Below are positions 1 through 8,769 of a stretch of 39,995 bases of DNA, piece after piece. Location of the stretch: IMG/VR virus record IMGVR_UViG_3300049489_001027, positions 1-39,995 of that record, one strand, 5' to 3'. How positions within the stretch are numbered: position 1 is the stretch's first letter; every line of letters starts with the position of its first letter. The DNA comes from a virus. A program made the translations under genes and the position numbers. The notes under the pieces were generated by a model. That model had not been told where the DNA came from. It was given only the letters and a program-made list of their open reading frames with translations, and did not search any database.

Positions 1-2379
1 TTCAAGGCGCATTATAATGATTCTTTGGTTGGGCCTGCTATTGATGCTCATTTGATGAAAGTCGGTTTTTGCACATTGCCGCTGGCGCATCTTACGCGTG
101 TGGCTTCAATCATTGAAGCTGCCGGAGGTACGCAAGAAGCATATAACAAAGCGATTCAGGATTTTGGTCTCGGCGACGCTGAGCCAACAGCCATTCGAGC
201 GCGCGCTTTCATCCGTAGCTTGTTGGCGCAATTCGGCACTGATATGCCAGGTGGTATGTTTGGCGAAGAGCATGAATTGCCAAAAAAACTTGACCAACAG
301 AAGAAGCCGGTGCCCGCGCCCAAGGCTGGATCCGAAGATGAAGAATCCGCGACCATTATTACAAGCCCAATCACTGGCGAACCATTAATGCTTGAAATTG
401 AGACCCTTGAACAGGCCGAAGAAGAAGGCGAGTTGTCACTAGACGGCTTGATTCCTATGGGTCAGCTGGAAGAGCTCGAAGTCACAGTGCTTGACCCGAC
501 CGATGAAGCGGGAGGTTCGTTGTCGCTCGAACTTACTCCAGCCGAAAAAGAGGCGGTTGCTCCTGAAGGTTGGGAAGAAACTGTTAAGGAGATGAAGAAG
601 CATCCTGAGATCGACAATCCTTGGGCGCTGGCTTGGTGGCTTAAATCACAAGGAGCTGAGCCCAGAGGAAAAAAGGAGAGTGTCCGAAGGCGTAAGTTTG
701 TGGTGTATGCATACACGCAAGGCAAGCGCGCGGAACATCCTATTGACCAGTTTGAAGCGTTGGGAATGGCTGCCGCTTTGCGCCGTCTCGCGTCGTTTGG
801 TGTTAAAGGACAAATCCTTGCGCAGCCTTCGTCGTTAGCTGATGAAGCTGTAATTGTGCTGGAGCCTGAAACAAAAAGCTATTTGACCGTAACGATTTCC
901 GATGAACCTCCAGCACAGGCTGAGGAAGAGGCGCCACCAATTAGCGAAAATGAGCAGCTTCCTGCGCCAGCTGAAATTGAAGAACGCCTGATGGCTGGTG
1001 AGCGCGTTGCATATCGGCGCGCTGCCATTGAAGTCAATGACGACGCCGAAGTCGTCCTTGAGTCACCAGAAGGCCAAGAAACGCGTATGCCACTTGCAGA
1101 ACTCGGTGACGCGATTTCGGCGTTTTTGTGCATGTTGCAAGAAAAGCAGGGTAATTTCGGCGTAGTCGCACGCTTCAAAGCGGTATGCGCTAGTTGCAAT
1201 TCACCTGCTGAATATCCAATGGGACACGAAGCCGTTGATATACGTTGTGGGCGTTGCTCCTTTGTAACGTCTGCCCAAGAGGTCTCCCGTCAGTTCGAAG
1301 CGGGTGCTGCCAGCGTTTGTGGTTACACGTTGGTAAGTGACGTTCCTGGACGGAGCGCGCGTGAACAATTACTTAACGCCAAACGCATACTAACCGCTAT
1401 TCAAAAAGAATTGCCTGCGTCGACTGGGCTATTGCGAAAAGACAGTCGACTGCAAGTGGACTTGAATGAAAATGATGAATCGTCACTTAAGCGTGCTACG
1501 AAAATCTTAGAGGAACGGTATGGATTGTGTGTTCATGCGCAGGCACAAACGTACGTCGGTCCACCTGCGCCAGTAGAAACAGGCGCGCAGGCACAACAAG
1601 AAGAAATCGAAAAGCAAATGGAAAAGGCTAAGCCGTTGACGGCCCAGCTGGAACAGCCGGCAATGCGCTTGTCTCCTGAGGAGTCAGAAGCTGCAAGAGC
1701 TGCGCTAACACATTATCGCAATAAGGGCATGGGACCTGCTGAAGCTGTTGCGGCGTTCTTGAAAGACTACGCTGAACTGCTCGATCGTTATGGCGATGAA
1801 ACTGACTTCTCGCGTCACATGGTCGAGGCCGAAATTATGGCTATTGCCCGAGATGTATGGCAAAAGCCGGCCGTGCTTCATACTGCGGAGCTTGTCAGCT
1901 TGGTTGCCTCGCCTCTTGGTGAACATAGTGATGCTGACGACGCTGTAACCATGTCATTGGAGGCGCCAGTTATTAATGATCAAGTTGAACCACAAGGTCA
2001 GTTTAGTGGCACTAAAACAGAGCCTGGCAGCGACTCTCGTGACCCGGGCGACTTTGGCGCGGGAGTGCCGGCGGCACAGCATGCAGGCGATGAACAACTA
2101 GGCACATCACTATCAGACATTGAGTTTGAAATTGACTCTTCAAGTGGTGAGAATGACGCCACACGAATGATGGACGAAGTTAGCAAGAGCGCGCAAACGC
2201 TTGAGCAACGCCAAACCCAGATTAACCAATTGATTGAAAACCTTAAAGTGCACATTCAGAAAGCAGAGGAACAAATGCCGTATATGCGAGGCCGAGAGAA
2301 GGGTGAATTGCGGCGTGAAATCGACCTAAATAAAAAACAACTTGAAGAACTAAAGAATGAGCTAGGGGCTTTGAAATGA
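1..2379 (+). CDS. Large phage protein of unknown function with a zinc ribbon, 5'-partial
   Basis: The reading frame is open from base 1 and reads as natural protein before the first possible start (TTG at 25), so the gene probably begins upstream of the window. At codons 189-221 is a Trp-rich motif (EGWEETVKEMKKHPEIDNPW, then ALAWWLK) that I recall from several phage structural or capsid-maturation proteins; this is memory, not a search. A zinc ribbon of two CxxC pairs is encoded at 1186-1257 (CASC and CGRC). Long Glu/Pro/Ala-rich linkers separate the segments, and the last 80 residues are charged and heptad-like, a probable coiled coil. The stop overlaps the ATG of the next gene (ATGA), implying translational coupling. 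A virion or morphogenesis role is inferred only from position ahead of the terminase genes. Confidence 0.75.
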   Translation, partial: FKAHYNDSLVGPAIDAHLMKVGFCTLPLAHLTRVASIIEAAGGTQEAYNKAIQDFGLGDAEPTAIRARAFIRSLLAQFGTDMPGGMFGEEHELPKKLDQQKKPVPAPKAGSEDEESATIITSPITGEPLMLEIETLEQAEEEGELSLDGLIPMGQLEELEVTVLDPTDEAGGSLSLELTPAEKEAVAPEGWEETVKEMKKHPEIDNPWALAWWLKSQGAEPRGKKESVRRRKFVVYAYTQGKRAEHPIDQFEALGMAAALRRLASFGVKGQILAQPSSLADEAVIVLEPETKSYLTVTISDEPPAQAEEEAPPISENEQLPAPAEIEERLMAGERVAYRRAAIEVNDDAEVVLESPEGQETRMPLAELGDAISAFLCMLQEKQGNFGVVARFKAVCASCNSPAEYPMGHEAVDIRCGRCSFVTSAQEVSRQFEAGAASVCGYTLVSDVPGRSAREQLLNAKRILTAIQKELPASTGLLRKDSRLQVDLNENDESSLKRATKILEERYGLCVHAQAQTYVGPPAPVETGAQAQQEEIEKQMEKAKPLTAQLEQPAMRLSPEESEAARAALTHYRNKGMGPAEAVAAFLKDYAELLDRYGDETDFSRHMVEAEIMAIARDVWQKPAVLHTAELVSLVASPLGEHSDADDAVTMSLEAPVINDQVEPQGQFSGTKTEPGSDSRDPGDFGAGVPAAQHAGDEQLGTSLSDIEFEIDSSSGENDATRMMDEVSKSAQTLEQRQTQINQLIENLKVHIQKAEEQMPYMRGREKGELRREIDLNKKQLEELKNELGALK

Positions 2380-4037
2380 TCAATGATGACCTCTTTCTGC
2401 TGCAACCTGCACCAGAAGCGCCTATTAGGCGCTCAAAGACAGAATTTGAATCTGCGCTGCGTGGTATTGGCGGAGGTTACTTTGAATCGTTTGGTGAGCG
2501 CACTGCCAGTGCTTTTGGCGTTGGCGATGTTGTAGAGTATTACACGCCAGACAAGCTTCATGTTATTGGTGAACTGCATCGAAAAATTAACGACCAATGG
2601 GTCGTTAAAATTGACGATGGTGCGTATCAAACTGTACCAACAAGCATGTTACAACACTCGACGTCATCACCTAAGCATGTTGCCAGAGCAAAACTAAAAA
2701 CACTGTTCGACCGTGAAGGCGCAAATACATGGACGCTAAGCAGCGGACCAGATTGGCTTGACCCAAAAACGTTTCGGGTCACTGTTGATTATGGTCAACA
2801 CAATGCAATTCCGTCAGACGACGCGCTTAACGCTTATTTGTTGACGAAATTTGGCGCGAAAATGTACGACGCTGGACACGTGCGTCCTGGTGTATTGCAG
2901 ATTGTCGCAAACGCAGTTGACTCTCGTCCGGAGCACGCTGAACCGGGTACTGAACGCCCCGAACTAGACGGTACTGGAGTGGTACGTCAGGCCTTTGAAG
3001 ACCTGTGTGCGGCTAATCCTACTCTGAGCCTAGCGCCTCACGAAATCACTGAAGACTTAAATAGCACCGTCTTGGCCTTCTCGGTGAAGGATAGTAATAC
3101 ACGAGGGACGATTGCATGGAATGGTGAGGACGAAGCCACAATATCAGTGTTAGCTAAGTCAGGTCCTGTCATAGTGCAAGGGCGTGACTTGGCGCCTTAT
3201 GGTGATGGCAATGGACCGATATCCATACATGAAAATGAGCCAAACGTACAGAATAGTGGCAATTATATTGTAAATGCTCAGTCTCGTCCCGGTGAAGGTT
3301 ATTACACCCGTGAGCAGTGGGAGGAGGAAAAGAAAAAATACCAAGAACATGAGGAGACTGCCCCTAAGCCGCCACAGAAAAAAGAGGCGCCTCCGCAAGA
3401 GTGGATGACGGCCGCCGTTGATCCTGTGGCCAAGCAATATTGGTGCGAATATTTTGGTGAAGATTATTGTCAACATCTTATTGATGATGTGACTAAGCAC
3501 AACGCTGAGCTTGTGCGAACTATTACCGCTTCGTGGCTACTTAACCAAGATCGTGATCCTACCAACGAAGAGACACTAGGAGTGTTGGCTGCACAGGCGA
3601 AATTAGGGATGAGTGCGCGAGATGCAAAACAGCTCGCCAAACAATTAAGTCGCACACCAGAACGTCTACAAAACCTAGCCTGGGTCTTTGTGGCGCAACG
3701 TCAGGCTGAAGTTATGCCACCAGCGGCTGGTGATGCCCATGCTCTTCATATGCATGTTCAGCGCCGAGTGAGTGATGGTGGGTATTTCTTGATGGACGTC
3801 ATGTGGGACCCTGAAGCTGCAGACGGTCTTGGTCTGCCGTCGATCAAGCAACGTGTAATCAGCTTCATTAAGGGGCTTGAGAGCCAAAAAGCTTATATTG
3901 ATTATGGGGTTCTTGGGCGGGTTGTTGTCGAAGAGATTGATGCTGAGCTTGGGCTTGCCAAAGTGCGCGTTCGAAGCAGTGAAGCTCGAGCTGCCCCAAA
4001 GCAGGTAGTAAATGAGACTGATCAACAAGACACATAA
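2376..4037 (+). CDS. Conserved-type phage protein of unknown function, SH3/KOW-like N-terminal segment
   Basis: A 553-residue protein starting at the ATG of an ATGA overlap with the upstream gene. Residues about 45-90 (GVGDVVEYYTPDKL through WVVKIDDGAYQTVP) look like a small beta-barrel of SH3, Tudor or KOW type, with short strands and a turn rich in Gly and Asp. The centre is mixed alpha/beta. A Lys/Glu/Pro-rich linker follows at about residues 310-345, then a helical C-terminal half. The last 90 residues (RRVSDGGYFLMDV onward) may form a second small domain. No catalytic motif or membrane segment is visible. Tight coupling to the preceding zinc-ribbon protein suggests the two act together. 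Function not recognised. Confidence 0.8.
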   Translation: MINDDLFLLQPAPEAPIRRSKTEFESALRGIGGGYFESFGERTASAFGVGDVVEYYTPDKLHVIGELHRKINDQWVVKIDDGAYQTVPTSMLQHSTSSPKHVARAKLKTLFDREGANTWTLSSGPDWLDPKTFRVTVDYGQHNAIPSDDALNAYLLTKFGAKMYDAGHVRPGVLQIVANAVDSRPEHAEPGTERPELDGTGVVRQAFEDLCAANPTLSLAPHEITEDLNSTVLAFSVKDSNTRGTIAWNGEDEATISVLAKSGPVIVQGRDLAPYGDGNGPISIHENEPNVQNSGNYIVNAQSRPGEGYYTREQWEEEKKKYQEHEETAPKPPQKKEAPPQEWMTAAVDPVAKQYWCEYFGEDYCQHLIDDVTKHNAELVRTITASWLLNQDRDPTNEETLGVLAAQAKLGMSARDAKQLAKQLSRTPERLQNLAWVFVAQRQAEVMPPAAGDAHALHMHVQRRVSDGGYFLMDVMWDPEAADGLGLPSIKQRVISFIKGLESQKAYIDYGVLGRVVVEEIDAELGLAKVRVRSSEARAAPKQVVNETDQQDT

Positions 4038-4251
4038 GAACATTAGTATTCAGTTGAATACTAATACACAACCGGCTTGCCCCTCATTTCGTCGTGTGCC
4101 ACTTACGTCCTCTATTTTGATTGAGCGCAATAGTGATGTGGACTTGTGCGCGCTTTTGGGCTTACCTGAAGATGACGTAGTACGTATTGTTGAAAAAAGC
4201 TCAGACGTTCGTAGTATGCATCGACGGGGACTGATTGAGTTATGTCGTTAA
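4012..4251 (+). CDS. Small hypothetical protein
   Basis: A 79-residue ORF overlapping the upstream gene by 26 bases and the downstream gene by 10 bases. An AGGTAG sequence just ahead of the ATG could serve as a weak ribosome binding site. The product is polar with no recognised domain; its C-terminal half (DLCALLGLPEDDVVRIVEK) looks like a folded helix-turn-helix-sized segment. Its 5' part contains the 24-bp palindrome at 4042-4065, so some of this stretch may be regulatory rather than coding. It fills the only space between two genes in a tightly packed operon, which favours a real gene. Moderate confidence only. Confidence 0.55.
   Translation: MRLINKTHKNISIQLNTNTQPACPSFRRVPLTSSILIERNSDVDLCALLGLPEDDVVRIVEKSSDVRSMHRRGLIELCR
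4042..4065. repeat. Near-perfect 24-bp palindrome
   Basis: ATTAGTATTCA and its exact reverse complement TGAATACTAAT are separated by GT, giving 11-bp arms. It lies five bases after the stop codon of the upstream gene and inside the small ORF at 4012. The symmetry and AT-richness suit either a dimeric repressor or activator operator, or an RNA hairpin at the gene boundary. No U-tract follows, so a simple intrinsic terminator is unlikely. Confidence 0.7.
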
Positions 4252-5048
4252 CTGCCGGGCAGGGTGTTATTGGGTTTCCAGAGCTGATTTATGCGCCTAA
4301 GTGCAAGATATGTCGGCTAGTCGGTGTCCAGCGTGGATTGCTGAAGCTCATCCATCGAAAGCACCGAGATGAGGGTTTAGGAGAATACGCCCTATACACC
4401 AGCCTGGAAGCGGTGTTTGCTTCGTACAACATACCTAGGCCCTCAATACGGTCATTCGGGCGGCACCTAGCGAGTCATGTTAATTGGGACGAATTGCAAG
4501 ATACTGGTGGTGAGTTTGACTTGCCGGATCCTGTAGAGGCGAGACTAGAGCGTCTTGCACAGGACGCTGATAGCCTACTTAATAGTAATTATCATAATTT
4601 GCCGTTAGGGCAAAATGATAGTGATTACCATAACATGGTTAATCTCTTCCAAAAACTGCTCAGGCGTATTGAATCCTTAGACGCGGATCCAACGGCCTTC
4701 CAAAACGAAGATGGCAGTCATGGATTCCAGAAACTAAACACGTGGTCTGGAATGATCGCCAACGCTAAGAGCATTTTGGAGGGGTTGAGCAGGATGCGTA
4801 ACAGTGATCGAATGACTGTTTCGATTCTTGAGCAGCACACCAAACGTTACGCTATGGCCATAAGTGGCCCTATTGGGCTTATCCTTCGAGAAATACGCGA
4901 TGAGCTGCAGGGTGTTCGGAGTGACAAGGCTCAGGCGCTAGCAACGCGCCTTACACTTGTACTCGATCATGATATTTTACAGCTTATGACTGACGCTGCC
5001 ATGCGTTCATTGCGCGAAAGTAAAGAGCAGTATAAGCTCCTTAACTAG
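4242..5048 (+). CDS. Cys/His protein, possible small terminase subunit or DNA-binding protein
   Basis: A 268-residue protein whose ATG overlaps the previous ORF by 10 bases. The N-terminal 80 residues carry C21-x2-C24 and H75-x3-H79, a plausible zinc site, around a helical segment (SIRSFGRHLASHV) like a DNA-binding helix-turn-helix. The remainder (about 95-268) is helical and charged, suited to oligomerisation. Small terminase subunits often combine an N-terminal DNA-binding domain with a helical oligomerisation core and are usually encoded shortly before the large subunit, which here begins about 1.7 kb downstream. I do not recognise the family, so the small-terminase call is inference from architecture and location; a transcriptional regulator remains possible. 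Confidence 0.75.
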   Translation: MSLTAGQGVIGFPELIYAPKCKICRLVGVQRGLLKLIHRKHRDEGLGEYALYTSLEAVFASYNIPRPSIRSFGRHLASHVNWDELQDTGGEFDLPDPVEARLERLAQDADSLLNSNYHNLPLGQNDSDYHNMVNLFQKLLRRIESLDADPTAFQNEDGSHGFQKLNTWSGMIANAKSILEGLSRMRNSDRMTVSILEQHTKRYAMAISGPIGLILREIRDELQGVRSDKAQALATRLTLVLDHDILQLMTDAAMRSLRESKEQYKLLN

Positions 5049-5050
5049 CT

Positions 5051-5311
5051 ATGAACGACGAAGTTGCGCTCACCGAGCAAGATATCGACCGACTACGTGC
5101 GGTCGATCATCAATATCAAGAGGCTTTGTTCAAGCTCGGGGCATTGCTTGAACAGTTTGAAGTCACAAAAGACACCCTTATGAATGCGGCTAATAGTACC
5201 CGTACTGAACGAGAAACACTCATCAAGGCCTTTAGTCAAAGTTACTTAAAAGGTCTGGAAGGTAAGTGGGTGCTTGACTACAGTACAATGACATTTCGAC
5301 GCGCGGAATAA
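5051..5311 (+). CDS. Small helical (coiled-coil) phage protein
   Basis: An 86-residue protein starting two bases after the upstream stop. Residues about 7-60 are almost entirely helical with heptad-like hydrophobic spacing (IDRLRAVDHQYQEALFKLGALL). The C-terminus ends in a short strand-like segment (GKWVLDYSTMTFRRAE). Small coiled-coil proteins with this helix-plus-short-tail shape are frequent in the structural modules of large tailed phages, but I know of no assigned function. No membrane segment or signal peptide. It sits between the Cys/His protein and the DUF192 protein and is almost certainly co-translated with them. Confidence 0.75.
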   Translation: MNDEVALTEQDIDRLRAVDHQYQEALFKLGALLEQFEVTKDTLMNAANSTRTERETLIKAFSQSYLKGLEGKWVLDYSTMTFRRAE

Positions 5312-5313
5312 TA

Positions 5314-6120
5314 ATGCGAGACGGTAGGATACATATTGGCGACGAAGTGTATCATTGCCGAGTCGTTGAGTCTGATGCTGAACGGCGTCGTGGCCTGCAG
5401 GACATGCCAAAGTTGGCTCAAGGTGAGGGGATGCTATTTCCTATACCACCTAGGGCTAGCGCTGCGTTTCATATGGGTTCAGTGTCCTATCCTATTGACC
5501 TTATTTTTATTTCGGCCGGTAAAGTCGTAAAAATTGTACATAACGCGCAGCCCGGATCGAATGACACATGGTCACATCCAACCTGTGATTATGTTTTAGA
5601 AGTTCTTGGCGGAAGTGCCTTAGGAGCACTAAACAAGGATGCTGTCGTTGATTACATTATTACAATTCCGAATGAACTAGACAATCCAACAACGGTCCCT
5701 GCATACGAACGCTATCAACACGCAGACCCAATGTTAGGTCCACTCGTCGATCAGCATGATTCCAAATATGTCCGTTGGGAGCTCGGCAAAGATCCAATCA
5801 CGCAGGATGAGGTTGAACCGTTAAAGCATGCCGTGGCAGATGATGCCATTAGTTCACTCAGCCGACATCTTAATTGGCGTCGTGACGCCCTTCGCGGTGA
5901 TTTGATGTCTGCACTCGTCCTTGATGATGACATTGCTGAGTGGATCGCTGGTATGGCGCTACCGACTGAAGAGGCGACGCATGCTTTTGATTACTACTCT
6001 CGGCGTGAGGGGCTGGCTGAATTAGCTGAGGCGTTTGTACTGCAGGGTGTTGCAAGTGCTACCAACATAGGCGTTACTCCGGCAGGCGATGTGTCTCTAG
6101 TCCTTTGGAGGAAATTTTAA
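5314..6120 (+). CDS. DUF192 domain protein with extra C-terminal domain
   Basis: Residues about 1-105 match the DUF192 family pattern (PF02643): an early segment RRRGLQDMPKLAQGEGMLF, then AFHMGSVSYPIDLIFI, then KIVHNAQPGSNDTW and YVLEVLGGSA. Typical family members read GLxxRxxLPxxxGMLF, then FWMKNTxIPLDIxFID, then NxxPxS and VLExxAG, so all four blocks are present. Bacterial DUF192 proteins are usually secreted or membrane-attached and of unknown biochemical function. This one has no signal peptide and carries about 160 further residues, helical and acidic, not seen in the plain family. Its place between the candidate small terminase and the large terminase suggests a role in head assembly or packaging; that is inference. 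It starts three bases after the upstream stop. Confidence 0.8.
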   Translation: MRDGRIHIGDEVYHCRVVESDAERRRGLQDMPKLAQGEGMLFPIPPRASAAFHMGSVSYPIDLIFISAGKVVKIVHNAQPGSNDTWSHPTCDYVLEVLGGSALGALNKDAVVDYIITIPNELDNPTTVPAYERYQHADPMLGPLVDQHDSKYVRWELGKDPITQDEVEPLKHAVADDAISSLSRHLNWRRDALRGDLMSALVLDDDIAEWIAGMALPTEEATHAFDYYSRREGLAELAEAFVLQGVASATNIGVTPAGDVSLVLWRKF

Positions 6121-6722
6121 TGAATCCAATTCCGATTGGTCAGGACCAAGTTGCAGTTCTCGCCGTTCAAATGGCGCGTGCCGCGCTGGGCGACTTTAAC
6201 ATGCTTGGGAGTCAAGTTGAGATACGTTATATCGCAACACACGACGTACGTCCCCATAAGGTGGCTTGGGTTCACGCACGCATTCGGAGCTTGAGTGGAA
6301 TTAAGCAGAGCATTGATATTCCCATGATCATTCGCGATGGTGTTATATACCCGCCTGAGTTGTTCATGCATGATGGGCAGCCGCGAATTTTGGCACAATC
6401 GAGTTTTGATGATGTAGTTAAGGCTGCGACCCTGTGGCGCACGCCTCCAGATCGGCGCCATTGGTATCAACTACCATCAGCGCTAAAAATGCCTGAACAG
6501 ACCCAGGTTCCGTTAGTCAGTGAAGGCATTTTTGGACGTTGCGCACAACAAGACCCGCATAAAATGATTGGGGGCTTAGAGGCAGTACTCACAACATTGT
6601 TGTCGAACCTTGATTCTATTATTCCATTACTTGAGGCAGAGCCACAACTTGCGAGAACTCTGCTTCAAAGATATATTGGTGATGCGCGGGCTGGTGTTGC
6701 ACGAGTCACCAATGGAAAGTGA
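6120..6722 (+). CDS. Phage protein of unknown function upstream of the large terminase
   Basis: A 200-residue protein. GGAGGA at 6107-6112 lies seven bases before the ATG at 6120, and the ATG shares its A with the upstream TAA stop (TAATG), so this start is well supported; a TTG at 6105 would place the ribosome binding site inside the gene. The product is mixed alpha/beta, with a beta-rich region at about 35-80 (VEIRYIATHDVRPHKVAWVH) and a helical C-terminus at about 145-195. No motif, signal peptide or membrane segment is visible and I do not recognise the family. It overlaps the start of the terminase gene, so packaging or head assembly is the natural guess. Confidence 0.8.
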   Translation: MNPIPIGQDQVAVLAVQMARAALGDFNMLGSQVEIRYIATHDVRPHKVAWVHARIRSLSGIKQSIDIPMIIRDGVIYPPELFMHDGQPRILAQSSFDDVVKAATLWRTPPDRRHWYQLPSALKMPEQTQVPLVSEGIFGRCAQQDPHKMIGGLEAVLTTLLSNLDSIIPLLEAEPQLARTLLQRYIGDARAGVARVTNGK

Positions 6723-8769
6723 TGAGCTATTTTCATTTGATTTCACTGAGGCGATCAAGGCATCGCTGAGTGGTGGTGGAGTCAAATCGGCCAACAGCAC
6801 AGACTCTGAGCGTGCTTATCTCAAAGTTCCTGCTCCAAATGTGATTCAATGGGTTGTCGATCGTGAATATTTGAATTCGCCCTCATTGTATGAGTACACG
6901 AGATGCTATCAAGTAATCAGGGACGTGTTTCAGCTTCGATGTCCAAACTGTAATGCGCAAGACCCTTCAGCGGTCGATTGTTGGAACAAGTCCAAGGACT
7001 ACTTGCAAAGCGAATGCCTACTAGAATGGTCAGCAGACCACGACGATGACGTGTGCCCTAAGTGCCGGCATACTCGAACGGATTTCATCATCGACGGAAA
7101 ATTTCAACGCATCAACCAAATGCATCTTGTTTGCGGGCAGCGCGCAGGAAAATCAATCACGGCGGCTCTGGCAGGCACGTTTATTGAGCACCGTCTCATT
7201 ACGATCGGTCTGTCCCATCCGGGCGGGTTGCGCGGTTATTTAGGGTTAACTGTCAGTGATCCGATAGAAATGGGTTTTTTAGCGTCTAACGAAGCCCAAA
7301 GTAAGGATACTATTTGGGCCAAGTTTTTGGCATTTCGTCGAGATAGTCCATGGTTCCGTCGATTTGTGCCTTGGGTTAAGGATCAGCAACGGCTGCAAGC
7401 AATGCCCGAAGGCATGAAACGCTGGGAATACGATGAGTCAAACCAAAAGATCCTTAACGAACATCCTGATATTTTCATCATCCTCAAGAGTCAAAATAGT
7501 AACTCCTCAGGCTTGCGTGGATGCACTCGTATATTCGGTGGATTAGATGAAATTGCGTTTATGATGGACGGCGAAAGTCGTATTTCAGCCGATGAAATTT
7601 ATCGCGCGGTGAATAATAGTTTAGTGACAGTTCGGTCTCGCGCTAAGCTACACAATAGACCACCATGGTTAGGCTTGTTGTGTAGTGTCTCGAGTCCACG
7701 TCACAAAGATGACAAGGCCATGCGCCTATTACGCACCGCACCGCAGACAGAGGGCATGGTGGCGTATCATTACGCGACTTGGGAATTTAATCCATATGAG
7801 CCTCGAGCTAATTTCGATGACGAGTACGCAAAAGACCCAGTAGGTGCAGAACGTGACTTCGGCGCGCGTCCGCCGCTTACGAGTCATCCACTTATCCAAG
7901 ACGTTGCTCGTTGGAGAACTTCGGTAATCAGTACCGGGCTTACACCCACAGCGCACTTCAACTACGACATTTTTAGTCAAGACGGACGAGATTATGTCGG
8001 CGTTGAAGTGCAGACCGCTTGGCTCCAAACAAATGGTGCGCGCTTTGTCGCTTTCGACGCAGGCAAGAGCTTCGACGCGTTCGCCGGCGCGTGTGCGCAC
8101 GCTGAAATACTTGTCGATGAAGTTACTGGTGCGCAGCGAGTAATTACTGTGTTTGATTGGGTCATACGAATACTGCCTGCAGTCGGGACGGAAGTTTACT
8201 ACGAATCAGTCTTTAACGTGTTACAGGCACTTCGACAGAAACACAACATTATTCGTTGCGAATTCGATCGGTGGAACGCGACGCACTTAATACAACAAGT
8301 TCGAAGACTTGGAGTTCATTGCGAGGAAGTAAATAACAAAAACGAGGATTATATTAGATTCCGCGCTGACGCATTTAACGGCCTTGTTAAAATGTTACCT
8401 CCATCAGCCGAGGACATGAATGAAGCAGGAGAATGGATAATTGATCCACCATACATGTCCGCAGAATCTTGTGCGTTGTACGAAATTGAAGTTCTTGAAG
8501 AGGATCCAGAGACGCGCAAGGTCTTTAATCCACGCAAAGGGGAACAAAGGGGGTGGAACAGCAATGACGTTGCAGAAGTAGTGGTCCACGCGCACAAAAT
8601 GGTCCAAGAATCTGGCTATACAAAGCGAGAAGGGACTAACTCAAAGGACGACGTGCGTAAACGAAGCGAGGCGGACGCAGTTCGTTACAGCACTGCTAAA
8701 CAAGGTGGTGTTTTTAGTCCTGGTCGGTTTATGCTAGGTAAGGGCCCTCGGTCCGGAAGAGGTTGGTAA
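6712..8769 (+). CDS. terL: Terminase large subunit (ATPase-nuclease) with zinc-ribbon insertion
   Basis: The DNA packaging motor: an ATPase that pumps DNA through the portal plus a nuclease that cuts concatemers. With the ATG at 6712 the protein has 685 residues. Walker A is GQRAGKS at 142-148 and Walker B is GGLDE, with D279 and E280. CSVSSP after it fits the coupling motif. The RNase H-like nuclease shows D449 (FDAGKS), D519 (FDRWN) and D619 (NDVAEVV) as the three expected acidic residues. An unusual feature is a zinc ribbon of C77, C80, C115 and C118 ahead of the ATPase. An upstream TTG at 6610 is in frame but adds an unconvincing leader inside the previous gene; an ATG at 6682 is possible. 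No intein is present here, unlike in the portal. Confidence 0.95.
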   Translation: MESDELFSFDFTEAIKASLSGGGVKSANSTDSERAYLKVPAPNVIQWVVDREYLNSPSLYEYTRCYQVIRDVFQLRCPNCNAQDPSAVDCWNKSKDYLQSECLLEWSADHDDDVCPKCRHTRTDFIIDGKFQRINQMHLVCGQRAGKSITAALAGTFIEHRLITIGLSHPGGLRGYLGLTVSDPIEMGFLASNEAQSKDTIWAKFLAFRRDSPWFRRFVPWVKDQQRLQAMPEGMKRWEYDESNQKILNEHPDIFIILKSQNSNSSGLRGCTRIFGGLDEIAFMMDGESRISADEIYRAVNNSLVTVRSRAKLHNRPPWLGLLCSVSSPRHKDDKAMRLLRTAPQTEGMVAYHYATWEFNPYEPRANFDDEYAKDPVGAERDFGARPPLTSHPLIQDVARWRTSVISTGLTPTAHFNYDIFSQDGRDYVGVEVQTAWLQTNGARFVAFDAGKSFDAFAGACAHAEILVDEVTGAQRVITVFDWVIRILPAVGTEVYYESVFNVLQALRQKHNIIRCEFDRWNATHLIQQVRRLGVHCEEVNNKNEDYIRFRADAFNGLVKMLPPSAEDMNEAGEWIIDPPYMSAESCALYEIEVLEEDPETRKVFNPRKGEQRGWNSNDVAEVVVHAHKMVQESGYTKREGTNSKDDVRKRSEADAVRYSTAKQGGVFSPGRFMLGKGPRSGRGW

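Noticed and set aside
6105-6119. TTG at 6105 as the start of the gene before terminase
   Set aside because: This stretch is the GGAGGA ribosome binding site for ATG 6120; using it as coding sequence would remove the only good signal.
6610-6711. N-terminal extension of the large terminase
   Set aside because: The extension lies wholly within the preceding gene, starts at TTG without a binding site and has no sign of a terminase leader.
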